A stretch of DNA of 64,000 nucleotides from the NCBI GenBank assembly GCA_016709965.1, contig JADJLT010000006.1:124001-188000 (forward strand), written 5' to 3'. The notes under the pieces were generated by a model. The model was given only the letters and a program-made list of their open reading frames with translations. It made no database searches and had not been told where the DNA came from. A program made the translations under genes and the position numbers. Of the stretch, positions 37,119 through 46,288 are shown in pieces. This DNA is from Betaproteobacteria bacterium (GTDB lineage: Bacteria; Pseudomonadota; Gammaproteobacteria; Burkholderiales; Rhodocyclaceae). How positions within the stretch are numbered: the first letter of the stretch is position 1; each line of letters opens with the position of its first letter.

Positions 37119-39873
37119 AATCAGTCGCGTAGCGCTTTTCGGAAAGTTGAACAGCCTCGGCTACAAGGCGGTCGAGGGGGCCACTGTGTTCTGCAAATTG
37201 CGGGGCAACCCCTATGTGGAGTTGGAGCATTGGGTGTCGCAGATAATCCAGACTCAGGACTCCGATCTCCACCGCATAGTTCGGCATTTCGGAATCGACA
37301 GCGCTACATTGGCGAAGGACATTACCGCTGCGCTGGATCGGCTGCCGCGGGGTGCGACCTCCATTTCCGACATCTCCGAGCATGTCGCAAATTCCGTGCA
37401 ATGGGGCTGGCTCTATGCCACCCTGATGTTCGGTGATACGCAGGTTCGCACTGGTCATCTCGTCATCGCATTGCTCAAGACTGGCAGCTTGCGCAATCCG
37501 TTTTTCAATATCTCTCGCCAGTTCGAGCGGATCAAGGTTGATGATCTCGCCGAAGCCTTTGCCAAGATCGTCGACGGCTCGCCAGAGGATGCCCTGCGTG
37601 CCAACGATGGCTCGGGTCTGGGTGCAGCACCGGGAGAAGCGACCGGCGCAATTGCTCCAGCCCAGATGGGCAAGGAGGAGGCGCTGAAACGCTTCACGGT
37701 GGATCTAACCGAGCAGGCCCGTAACGGCAAGCTTGACCCCATCGTCGGCCGAGACGAAGAAATTCGCCAGGTTATCGATATCCTGATGCGGCGGCGGCAG
37801 AACAACCCAATTCTCACCGGCGAAGCGGGTGTAGGCAAGACCGCCGTGGTGGAAGGCTTCGCGCAGAAGATCGCTTGTGGCGACGTACCACCTCCGCTCA
37901 AGGATGTCACCCTACGCACCCTGGATGTAGGCCTGCTGCAGGCGGGAGCCAGCATGAAGGGTGAATTCGAGCAGCGCCTGCGTTCCGTGATCGAGGAGGT
38001 GCAAGCCTCGGCGAAACCAATCATCCTGTTCATCGACGAAGCCCATACCCTGGTTGGCGCGGGCGGCGCTGCCGGTACAGGCGATGCCGCAAACCTGCTC
38101 AAGCCGGCGCTCGCCCGTGGCACGCTGCGCACTGTCGCCGCCACCACTTGGGCGGAATACAAGAAGCATATCGAGAAGGATCCCGCGCTGACCCGCCGCT
38201 TCCAAGTGGTGCAGGTTTCCGAGCCATCAGAAGAGAAAGCCATTCTCATGATGCGCGGTGTCGCTTCTACTATGGAAAAGCATCATCGCGTCCAGGTGCT
38301 GGACGAAGCGCTGGAGGCGGCAGTCAGGCTCTCTCACCGCTACATTCCGGCGCGACAGCTTCCCGACAAGTCGGTGAGCCTACTCGACACTGCTTGCGCC
38401 CGGGTGGCCATTAGCCACCACGCCGTGCCGCCCGAGGTCGATGATAGCCGCAAGCGTATCCAGGCATTGGAAACTGAGCTTGAGATCATCGGTCGTGAGA
38501 ATGTCATCGGAATTGACACCGGTGAGCGCGAATCGGCGGCCAACGAGAAACTCGTCGCCGAAAAGGCTCGCCTCGCCGAGCTGGAAGTGCGCTGGGAGAA
38601 GGAAAAATGGCTAGTCGACAAAATTCTGGACATCCGCGGCAAGCTACGTGCCAGTACCGGCAAGGTGGAAGGCGCCACCAGCGCGCTGGAAGTGGCAGCG
38701 GAAGAAGCTACGCCGGAAGCCGTCGTGACGAGCGAGGAGCCGGGCGCACCTCCTACAGCGGTATCCCGCACGGGCGATACCGAGCGCGAAGACCTGCTTG
38801 GGGAGCTCAAAGGTCTACAGGCCGAACTCCACGCGTTGCAGGGAGAGCGTCCCTTGATCCTGCCTTCCGTGGATCAGCAGGCAGTTGCCGCTGTGGTCGA
38901 GGGCTGGACAGGAATCCCCGTTGGGCGCATGGTGAAAAACGAGGTCGAGGCCATCCTCAAGCTCGCCGATACCCTGGAACAGCGCATCATCGGCCAGCGT
39001 CATGCACTGGATATGATCGCCAGGCGAATCCAGACCTCGCGGGCTAAGCTCGACAACCCCGGCAAACCGATTGGCGTGTTCATGCTGGCCGGTACATCTG
39101 GTGTCGGCAAGACCGAGACTGCACTTGCTCTGGCGGAAGTGCTCTACGGCGGCGAGCAGAATGTCATTACCATCAACATGAGCGAGTATCAGGAGGCGCA
39201 CACCGTTTCCACGCTGAAGGGCGCGCCGCCGGGTTATGTCGGATACGGCGAAGGCGGTGTGTTGACCGAAGCGGTACGGCGCCGGCCCTATTCCGTGGTG
39301 CTGCTGGACGAGGTGGAAAAAGCCCATCCGGACGTGCATGAGATCTTCTTCCAGGTCTTCGACAAGGGCTGGATGGAAGACGGGGAGGGCAGGGTAATCG
39401 ACTTCAAGAACACCCTGATCCTGCTCACTACCAACGCCGGCACCGATCTCATTACCAGCCTGTGCAAGGATCCTGAACTGATGCCGGATGCCGAAGGCAT
39501 CGCCAAGGCGCTGCGCGAGCCGCTATTGAAGGTGTTCCCGCCAGCGCTCCTGGGCCGGCTGGTTGTGATCCCCTACTACCCGCTTAACGACGCGATGATC
39601 GGCGCCATCGCCCGGCTACAGCTCGGCCGCATCGAAAAGCGTATCCGCGACAACCACAAGGTGCCCTTCACCTACGACGACGAGGTGGTAAAACTCATTG
39701 CCAGCCGCTGTACCGAATTGGAAAGCGGGGGACGGATGATCGATGCGATTCTCACCAATACCGTGTTGCCGAAGATCAGCGAGGAATTCCTGAAGCGGAT
39801 GATGGAAGGCAAGCCAGTCGAGCGCGTGCATGTGAGTGTGGAAGGCGGGGAGTTTGGGTATGGATTTGAGTGA
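37111..39873 (+). CDS. clpV: T6SS sheath-recycling AAA+ ATPase TssH (ClpV)
   Basis: 920 residues. The N-terminal Clp_N-like domain (about 1-160) recognises the contracted sheath. The first AAA+ module has Walker A GEAGVGKTAVVEGFA (about 229-243) and IILFIDEAHTLVGAGG. A coiled-coil middle domain is followed by the second module with GTSGVGKTETALALAE and VVLLDEVEKAHPDVHEIF. Full length, no defect. It is the last core gene of the rightward arm. Confidence 0.97.
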   Translation: MAEISRVALFGKLNSLGYKAVEGATVFCKLRGNPYVELEHWVSQIIQTQDSDLHRIVRHFGIDSATLAKDITAALDRLPRGATSISDISEHVANSVQWGWLYATLMFGDTQVRTGHLVIALLKTGSLRNPFFNISRQFERIKVDDLAEAFAKIVDGSPEDALRANDGSGLGAAPGEATGAIAPAQMGKEEALKRFTVDLTEQARNGKLDPIVGRDEEIRQVIDILMRRRQNNPILTGEAGVGKTAVVEGFAQKIACGDVPPPLKDVTLRTLDVGLLQAGASMKGEFEQRLRSVIEEVQASAKPIILFIDEAHTLVGAGGAAGTGDAANLLKPALARGTLRTVAATTWAEYKKHIEKDPALTRRFQVVQVSEPSEEKAILMMRGVASTMEKHHRVQVLDEALEAAVRLSHRYIPARQLPDKSVSLLDTACARVAISHHAVPPEVDDSRKRIQALETELEIIGRENVIGIDTGERESAANEKLVAEKARLAELEVRWEKEKWLVDKILDIRGKLRASTGKVEGATSALEVAAEEATPEAVVTSEEPGAPPTAVSRTGDTEREDLLGELKGLQAELHALQGERPLILPSVDQQAVAAVVEGWTGIPVGRMVKNEVEAILKLADTLEQRIIGQRHALDMIARRIQTSRAKLDNPGKPIGVFMLAGTSGVGKTETALALAEVLYGGEQNVITINMSEYQEAHTVSTLKGAPPGYVGYGEGGVLTEAVRRRPYSVVLLDEVEKAHPDVHEIFFQVFDKGWMEDGEGRVIDFKNTLILLTTNAGTDLITSLCKDPELMPDAEGIAKALREPLLKVFPPALLGRLVVIPYYPLNDAMIGAIARLQLGRIEKRIRDNHKVPFTYDDEVVKLIASRCTELESGGRMIDAILTNTVLPKISEEFLKRMMEGKPVERVHVSVEGGEFGYGFE

Positions 39874-40718
39874 GTTGGTTGGATCGAGCAAATATTGCGT
39901 TGCCTAAAATATCCAAGTGCGAACTTAATCGGGGACAGACCCCAATTATGCATCCGATTTCTCGAGAAACATTGTCATTTCGATGGTCAGGTACAAAATG
40001 ACGGTTATTTGAAGTCTAAAGATTTTCCAGGAAATACCAAGAAAGGATGTTGATTCTGGTCGAACAATTAGAGTAAATGATCTATTTAACAATTGTTCGG
40101 AACGTGGATATTGGAACGATAAGCCTAAGGATTTAGATTGCTGTCTGATATTTTCTGCTCTAAAAACGCAATTGAAAAATGAAAACGCCGCCCGCTAGTA
40201 TTAACTAACCCATCCAAAAACATATTTGTATCTTAGGAAAGTCTTCTTGCAGAGAAGTGGATCATGGGCCGTGATGGTCCAAACAATTTCGAACTCTTGT
40301 ATCGGAAAGGAAGGTGGCCCTAATGTAAGTCCAAGATGACAATTTTGAGTTCATATATTATTTTGGTGGCCCTGCTCTTTCTAACTCTTTGAACTGACTC
40401 AATCAACGAACAAATTTATCGGGATTGTTTCAATGGATGGAAAGCATGGAAGTCTGAAATAACAGGAGTCGCGGAGCACTGATCAGATACCACGCACAAG
40501 CAGAACGCGCTGAATCCTTTTTCCAGCAGATACACCTTCAGGCGGCCAGGCGTCACGGAGAAGCAAAAATAAAAGGGGACGCATTACGCAAACAATTTTG
40601 CATGATGCTCACACCGAGCCAACAACACGGAGCAATGGCGCAGGCTCATTTTCGGGGATGATTTTGAATGGGAAAATTGACTTATGATACTTTAGAATGA
40701 TAGGGACACCTTGGTTAA
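39874..40718. other. Long A+T-rich non-coding gap between clpV and the vgrG module
   Basis: About 845 bases, clearly A+T-richer than both flanks. I see no supportable gene. Two things stand out: a short palindromic word AATCGGGGACAGACCCCAA at 39927-39945, of the type found in REP-like intergenic repeats, and a frame without a start near 40480-40660 that could be a worn remnant. The base composition suggests foreign or decayed DNA at the join of the core T6SS genes and the effector module. Confidence 0.5.
39927..39945. repeat. REP-like short palindrome
   Basis: GGGGACAGACCCC core. Related words (GGGGACAGACCACG, GGGGCCAGACCACG) recur at 49405 and 50161. Such motifs often accompany REP/RAYT-type repeats. 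Confidence 0.45.
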
Positions 40719-42086
40719 TTGCCAGTGCATACAGCCATCTGCCAGACTGAAACCGAAGAGGCAGCGGCTGAACTGAGCCTTGCCGATGCCCTGGCGCTTG
40801 CTATTCGCCTCCACCGTTCAGGCGATCTCGATCAGGCACAAACGGTCTACCTACGTATCCTGGAAGTGGCGCCCGATGAATCGAATGCGCTGCATTTCCT
40901 CGGCGTCCTCATCCACCAGCGAGGCGACACTGATGCAGCGCTTGGACTCATTCGGCGCTCGATCGAGATTGACCCGTCAATGCCCGACCGCTACAGCAAC
41001 CTGGGCACTGTGTTGGCGGAATTGGGGAAACTGGATGAAGCTGCCGCAGCTTATCGGGAGGCCATTGCCCGAGCACCTGCCGAAACGCAAGCTCATGCCA
41101 ACGCCTGGAACAATCTCGGTGCCGTGTTGCGCACGCAACAGAACTTCACTGAGTCGGCGCTAGCCTACGAGAAGGCTATCGAACTCAATCCCGAGCATCC
41201 CGACGCTTATAACAACTACGGCAACTTGCTGTCTATTCAGGGCCGGGTGAGCGAGGCGGTTGCTTGTTACTGCAAGGCGCTCACGGTCTCACCAAAGCAT
41301 GCCCAATCCCACAAGCTGCTTGGCTTGGCTTATTACACGCTTGGCAAGATTGACCAAGCTGCCGCGGTCTATCGGGAATGGCTCGCTGACGACCCAGACA
41401 ACCCAGTGGCCATGCACATGCTTGCCGCATGCTCTGGCGAAAACGTGCCGTCACGTGCATCCGATGCCTACGTTGCAGCGACCTTCGACGCCTTTGCCGA
41501 AAGCTTCGATGCCAAATTGGAACGTCTCTCTTACCGCGCGCCCCAACTGGTCGCCGACGCCTTGGCAGCGGCTTGCGGCCCAGCGGCACAAAATCTCGAT
41601 GGACTTGACGCTGGCTGTGGCACAGGTTTGTGCGGCCCGTTGATCCGTCCGTGGATGCGGCACCTGACCGGGATTGATCTCTCCTCGGGCATGCTGTCGG
41701 CGGCGCGAAACCGTGGCAGCTATGACGAATTGGTGCAGCACGAATTGACCCACTGGCTACTTGACTATCGTTCAGCCTATGACACAATCGTATCGGCTGA
41801 CACGCTGGTCTATTTCGGGGCGCTGGAAGAAGTGTTAAGTGCTGCCTTTCACGCTCTGCGCCCGGAGGGAGTCATGATTTTCACGGTGGAGAAGACCAAT
41901 CCTGATGGTGACGCTGCAGGCTACCTGATCAATCCGCATGGTCGGTACAGCCACAGCGAAGACTATCTGCGCTCTGCGTTGGCGGGTGCTGGCTTTGGTA
42001 CCGTGTTGATTGATTGTGCTGCCCTGCGTAATGAAGGCGGCAAACCGGTGGCCGGCTTGCTGGTCACTGCTCGCAAGGGGAGATGA
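40719..42086 (+). CDS. TPR-repeat SAM-dependent methyltransferase upstream of vgrG
   Basis: 455 residues, TTG start at 40719 (GTG at 40725 possible). The N-terminal half holds about six TPRs (for example SNALHFLGVLIHQRGDTDAA, PDRYSNLGTVLAELGKLDEA, HAQSHKLLGLAYYTLGKIDQ). The C-terminal half is a class I methyltransferase: DGLDAGCGTGLCGPLIRP is the SAM-binding motif I, followed by GIDLSSGMLSAARNRG. The substrate is unknown. Its stop overlaps the first possible vgrG ATG, so it is coupled to vgrG. It may modify a VgrG-linked protein or act as a chaperone; both are inference. Confidence 0.88.
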   Translation: MPVHTAICQTETEEAAAELSLADALALAIRLHRSGDLDQAQTVYLRILEVAPDESNALHFLGVLIHQRGDTDAALGLIRRSIEIDPSMPDRYSNLGTVLAELGKLDEAAAAYREAIARAPAETQAHANAWNNLGAVLRTQQNFTESALAYEKAIELNPEHPDAYNNYGNLLSIQGRVSEAVACYCKALTVSPKHAQSHKLLGLAYYTLGKIDQAAAVYREWLADDPDNPVAMHMLAACSGENVPSRASDAYVAATFDAFAESFDAKLERLSYRAPQLVADALAAACGPAAQNLDGLDAGCGTGLCGPLIRPWMRHLTGIDLSSGMLSAARNRGSYDELVQHELTHWLLDYRSAYDTIVSADTLVYFGALEEVLSAAFHALRPEGVMIFTVEKTNPDGDAAGYLINPHGRYSHSEDYLRSALAGAGFGTVLIDCAALRNEGGKPVAGLLVTARKGR

Positions 42087-42088
42087 CG

Positions 42089-44320
42089 ATGGCGCAGCGC
42101 CGGGTCATGGAGATCGTCACGCCGTTGGGGGACGACGTACTGCTCTTCCATAGCATGCACGGGCGGGAAGAACTCGGGCGCCTGAGTGAATTTGATGTGA
42201 CCCTGCTCAGCAAGAAAGCGGACGTTAACCTGGACGACATTCTGTCGAAGAACGTCACCGTCAAGCTCGAACTGCCAGATCGCAATACGCGCTACTTCAA
42301 CGGCTTCGTCACCCGTTTTGCCCAGACCGGCATGCACGGTCGCTACCATCTCTATTCGGCGCGGGTCAGCGCCTGGCCGTGGTTTCTTACCCGCAGCGCC
42401 AACTGCCGCATTTTTCAGGATTTGACGGTACCGGAGATCATCAAGAAAGTCTTCGAGGAATATTCCATCGCTGACTTCAAAGCAGAACTGACGGCGACCT
42501 ACGCCAAGCGCGTCTATTGCGTGCAGTACCGCGAGACCGACTTCAACTTCATTAGCCGGCTGATGGAAGAGGAGGGCATCTATTACTTCTTCCGGCACAA
42601 GGAAGGGCGCCACACCATGGTGCTGGCCGATTCCTACACCGCTCACGCCCCGTTTGCCGGCTACGAGCAAATCCCTTATATCCCGATGGAGCGCACAACG
42701 CGGATCGATCAGGAATGCGTCAAGGACTGGGATTTTGCCCGCGAGGTTCAGCCGGGACGCTACTGCCTGGACGACTTCGATTTTGAAAAACCCAGTTCCG
42801 ACCTGAAGGTCAAGACGACGAACAAACGCAAGTACGAGTTGTGCGATTACGAAATCTTCGACTCGCCGGGCGAATACCTGAAAAATGGCGACGGTGAGCA
42901 CTACGTGCGTATCCGCCTCGACGAACGGCAATACCAGTTCGAGCTTGCCAATGCCAAGAGCAACGCCCGCGGGGTCTGCGTCGGTTCCCTGTTCAAGCTC
43001 ACCGGCCAGCCGCGCAACGACCAGAACCGTGAATATCTGGTGCTGTCTGCCGATTACGAGCTCGAATACACCGAATACGAAGCAATGGAGAGCCGAGGTG
43101 CGCACTACGCCTGTGGCTTCGCTTCGCTAGACAGCAAACAGCAATTCCGCCCCCGGCGCCTTACGCCGTGTCCATATGTGCAGGGCCCCCAGACGGCCGT
43201 CGTCGTTGGTCCGGCTGGCGATGAAATCTACACCGACAAGTACGGACGGGTGAAAGTCCAGTTTCATTGGGACCGTTACGGTAAGTCCGATGAGAACAGT
43301 TCGTGCTGGATGCGGGTTGCCCATCCCTGGGCCGGCAAGAACTGGGGCATGGTGGCGATTCCACGCATCGGCCAGGAAGTGATTGTCGATTTCCTTGAAG
43401 GCGACCCGGACCAGCCCATCATAACGGGGCGGGTCTATAACGCCGAGCAGATGCCGCCGTGGGAACTGCCGGCGAACAAGACCCAGACCGGTGTATTGAC
43501 GCGATCGAGCAAGGGCGGTTCTGGTGCCAACGCCAACGCGATCCGCTTCGAGGACAAGAAGGGCAGCGAGCAACTCTGGATTCACGCCGAGAAAAACCAG
43601 GACATCGAGGTCGAGAACGACGAAACCCACTGGGTCGGCCATGATCGCACCAAGACCATCGACAACGATGAAACCACCCACGTCAAGCACGACCGCACGG
43701 AAACGGTGGATAACAATGAAACCATCACCATCCACGGCATGCGTACCGAAACGGTGGACAAGGACGAGACCATCACCATCCACATGAACCGGACGGAGAC
43801 GGTCGATAAGGAAGAGAACATCACCATCCACGGCGGGCGAACCGAAAAGGTGGACAAGGAAGAGAGCATCACCATCGGCGGCGGGCGGACCGAAAACGTT
43901 TCCAAGGACGAGAGCATCACCATCGGCGGTGGCCGGACAGAGAACGTCGCCAAAGACGAAAGCATCACCACGAGAGCATCACCATCAGCGGCGGCCGAAC
44001 CGAGAGCGTGAGCAAGGACGAAAGCATCACCATCAGCGGTGGGCGAACCGAGAACGTGAGTAAGGACGAAGGCGTCACCGTCGGCGGCGGACGTACCGTC
44101 TCCGTCGGCAAGGACGATGCGCTCACGGTTGCCAAGAATCTCGTTATCGATGCAGGTGACTCGGTGACGATTAAAGACCGGCAGCGCCAGCATCACCATG
44201 AAGAAAGACGGCACAATCACCATCAAGGGCAAGGACATCACGATCGATGGATCGGGCAAAATCAATGTCAAGGCGAGCAGCGACATTGTCATGAAGGGTT
44301 CAAAGATTTTGCAGAACTAG
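42089..44320 (+). pseudogene. vgrG: T6SS spike protein VgrG, with two frameshifts in the C-terminal repeats
   Basis: The first 600 residues are normal VgrG: a gp27-like part (LLFHSMHGREELGRLSEFDV, YCVQYRETDFNFISRLMEEE), the gp5 OB fold (GRVKVQFHWDRYGKSDENSS, GWAGKNWG-like WAGKNWGMVAIPRIGQEV) and then 16-residue repeats of the DESITIGGGRTENVSK type. Near 43970 a partial repeat unit is missing and the frame is lost. It resumes at about 43973, then shifts again at the A3 run 44173-44175. The corrected end reads SGKINVKASSDIVMKGSKIL QN and stops at 44320. ATG 42089 has GGGGAG six bases upstream; ATG 42083 is the alternative. As written the product ends at 44011 without its needle tip. Confidence 0.9.
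43630..44100 (+). repeat. Tandem coding repeats of the VgrG needle
   Basis: Successive units of about 48 bases encode E-x-I-T-I-x-G-x-R-T-E-x-V-x-K-D-type repeats that build the beta-helical needle. The high similarity of units makes this stretch prone to recombination and to assembly collapse, matching the frame break at about 43970. Confidence 0.75.
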
Positions 44321-44388
44321 AGCAGGGCATTACTAGAGTGGGTTTTGACCCATGGATTTATGATTCAAATGGCAACTGGAGGCGAAAA

Positions 44389-44880
44389 ATGAGCGGACGG
44401 GACTTTTTGGAACCCAAAGTAGAGGCCACACCCCAGTCGGCTTTGCTCCCTCGCATCGAAGGCGTCCGCGTCGGTGAGTTGGTCGGTATTACCGACAACG
44501 GTACTCGGCCATTGGTGATCTATCCCGGTCAGCCGGGTACCGCGGCAATTCCGGCCCGAAGCGTTCCCGACCTGCGTGGCGTGCATATTGGCCGTCAAGT
44601 GGTGCTGATGTTCGACAACGCCGATCCCGTTTGCCCCATCATCATGGGTTGCCTGCAAGCTGAAAGCGCTTGGCCGCTAGACGACAAACCGGCCCAGGTC
44701 GAGGTGGATACAGACGGAGAGCGGCTGGTCGTCAGCGCGAAAGACGAGATCGTTCTGCGCTGCGGCGCGGCCAGCATTACCCTCACCAAGGCCGGCAAGG
44801 TTCTGATCCGCGGCACCTATGTGTTAAGCCGTTCGTCAGGCGTGAACCGCGTCAAGGGCGGTTCGGTGCAACTCAACTAA
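44389..44880 (+). CDS. DUF6484-type protein of the VgrG effector module
   Basis: 163 residues from MSGRDFLEPKVEATPQSALL, with TGGAGG six bases upstream. The first part (IEGVRVGELVGITDNGTRPL VIYP) and VVLMFDNADPVCPIIMGCLQ fit the small beta-rich proteins annotated DUF6484 that sit beside vgrG/DUF2169/DUF4150 genes. The last 50 residues (DEIVLRCGAASITLTKAGKV LIRG) resemble a VgrG needle repeat. It probably binds the VgrG tip or helps load the effector; the exact role is not known. Confidence 0.8.
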   Translation: MSGRDFLEPKVEATPQSALLPRIEGVRVGELVGITDNGTRPLVIYPGQPGTAAIPARSVPDLRGVHIGRQVVLMFDNADPVCPIIMGCLQAESAWPLDDKPAQVEVDTDGERLVVSAKDEIVLRCGAASITLTKAGKVLIRGTYVLSRSSGVNRVKGGSVQLN

Positions 44881-44899
44881 CTGCCTCGGAGGTCTTACT

Positions 44900-45163
44900 A
44901 TGATGGTCGGACAGAAGGTCAAGGTCTCGCTCCCGCAGTTACCGCGCAATCACATCGGGATTCGCTTTGACGATAGTCAAGGCGCCGCTGCGGCAGTCTC
45001 TGCTCCCAGGGGAGCATCCGGAGAGGTTTTGAACTTAAGCCCTGACCGCAGCGAGGCCTTGATCGAACTTTATTGGTCCGGTGCGACGCGGGCTGCGCCA
45101 GGTTCTGGCCAGGTCTGGCGCATCTGGGTCAAGCGTGTATTTTTCGGTCAACTTTTCGACTGA
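44900..45163 (+). CDS. Small hypothetical protein, 87 aa, in the VgrG module
   Basis: ATG 44900 is preceded by GGAGG at 44888-44892. The product MMVGQKVKVSLPQLPRNHIG is short, beta-rich and ends IWVKRVFFGQLFD. No family recognised. It sits 19 bases after the DUF6484 gene and 7 bases before the DUF2169 gene, so it belongs to the same operon. Confidence 0.65.
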   Translation: MMVGQKVKVSLPQLPRNHIGIRFDDSQGAAAAVSAPRGASGEVLNLSPDRSEALIELYWSGATRAAPGSGQVWRIWVKRVFFGQLFD

Positions 45164-45170
45164 CTGGTCA

Positions 45171-46280
45171 ATGGAACTTATCAACGCCACCCGCATGGTC
45201 ACCGGATACACGATGGGCATCGAGCCCAGCGGACGGGAATTGCTGGTTGTCGTCATCAAGGGGACTTTCCGCATTCCGGCGGAGGCCGGCGCCCCTTTGC
45301 GGCTACATGAGGAACAGCTTCCGCTAGTGATGGCGGATGTATTCCATGGCGAACCCGGATTCTCCGCACCCAAGTATGAGGTCGATTTCGCCCCGCGCAA
45401 GCAACGTTGCGACGTGATCCTGAATGCCTCGGCCTATACGCCGGGCGGTAGGCCGGCCGATCGTGTCGCGGTGGGCGTGCGCATCGGCGCATGGTCCAAG
45501 GGTTTTGCCGTCGTAGGTGATCGGGTGTGGAAATCGGGAGCAAGCGGCGCGCGAGCCACGCCCCCTCAGCCCTTCATGGTCATGCCTATCTCCTACGGCC
45601 ATGCTTTCGGCGGTGTCGATAGCAGGCATGAGGATCCGGCAAAGCACGCCGCCTATATGCGAAATCCCGTCGGGTGCGGTTTCCATCACCACCTGAAGAG
45701 CGAGTGGGTGGATGGCGCCCCGCTACCCAATACCGAAGAGTTGAATCGCCCGGTGACCGATCCGCAGGGCGATTACCTGCCCATGTCGTTCGGTTCCGTC
45801 GGCCGCAACTGGGAACCGCGCTACAAGTTTGCCGGTACCTACGACCAGCATTGGCTGGACGAAGTCTTTCCTTTCCTGCCAGCAGATTTTGACGAGCGTT
45901 ATTACCAGGCCGCGTCTGCCGACCAGCAACTGGCCATCCCGCTTGGCGAGCAGGAGGTGACGCTGGTCAATCTAACTGCCGATGGGCACCGTTCGTTCGC
46001 CATGCCGCACTTCGAAGCGCCTATCCACGTCTTCCCGAAGAAGGGCGAGCGCGAAGATCTGACGGCGCATCTCGATACCGTCGTCATCGAACCAGAAGAG
46101 GAGCGGCTGACCATGACCTGGCGCGTGGCGCGGCCATTGAAAAAGAACATGTTTGAGATCGCCCAGGTGCTGGTCGGCAAGAAGGGCAAGGAGTGGTGGC
46201 AGCAACGCGAGGAGGTGGCCTTCCCCATCCCTGTGGTCGCCGCGCCGATGGATCGCCCCGAAACGGCGACGGCTCAATAG
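45171..46280 (+). CDS. DUF2169-family T6SS adaptor/chaperone
   Basis: 369 residues from MELINATRMVTGYTMGIEPS. The family pattern is clear: VVVIKGTFRIP near the start, VDFAPRKQRCDVILNASAYT, MPISYGHAFGGVD, and the conserved NPVGCGF block. DUF2169 proteins occur with VgrG and DUF4150 effectors and have been proposed or shown in some systems to load effectors. The open frame begins at 45081, inside the previous gene; ATG 45171 is the sensible start. Confidence 0.92.
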   Translation: MELINATRMVTGYTMGIEPSGRELLVVVIKGTFRIPAEAGAPLRLHEEQLPLVMADVFHGEPGFSAPKYEVDFAPRKQRCDVILNASAYTPGGRPADRVAVGVRIGAWSKGFAVVGDRVWKSGASGARATPPQPFMVMPISYGHAFGGVDSRHEDPAKHAAYMRNPVGCGFHHHLKSEWVDGAPLPNTEELNRPVTDPQGDYLPMSFGSVGRNWEPRYKFAGTYDQHWLDEVFPFLPADFDERYYQAASADQQLAIPLGEQEVTLVNLTADGHRSFAMPHFEAPIHVFPKKGEREDLTAHLDTVVIEPEEERLTMTWRVARPLKKNMFEIAQVLVGKKGKEWWQQREEVAFPIPVVAAPMDRPETATAQ

Positions 46281-46288
46281 GCAACGCG

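Noticed and set aside
41963..43105. 380-codon frame antisense to vgrG and the methyltransferase
   Set aside because: Shadow of two well-supported genes; no ribosome-binding site or motif.
43630..44100. Possible CRISPR-like tandem repeats
   Set aside because: The repeats are contiguous, coding and translate to VgrG needle units; there are no spacers and no cas genes.
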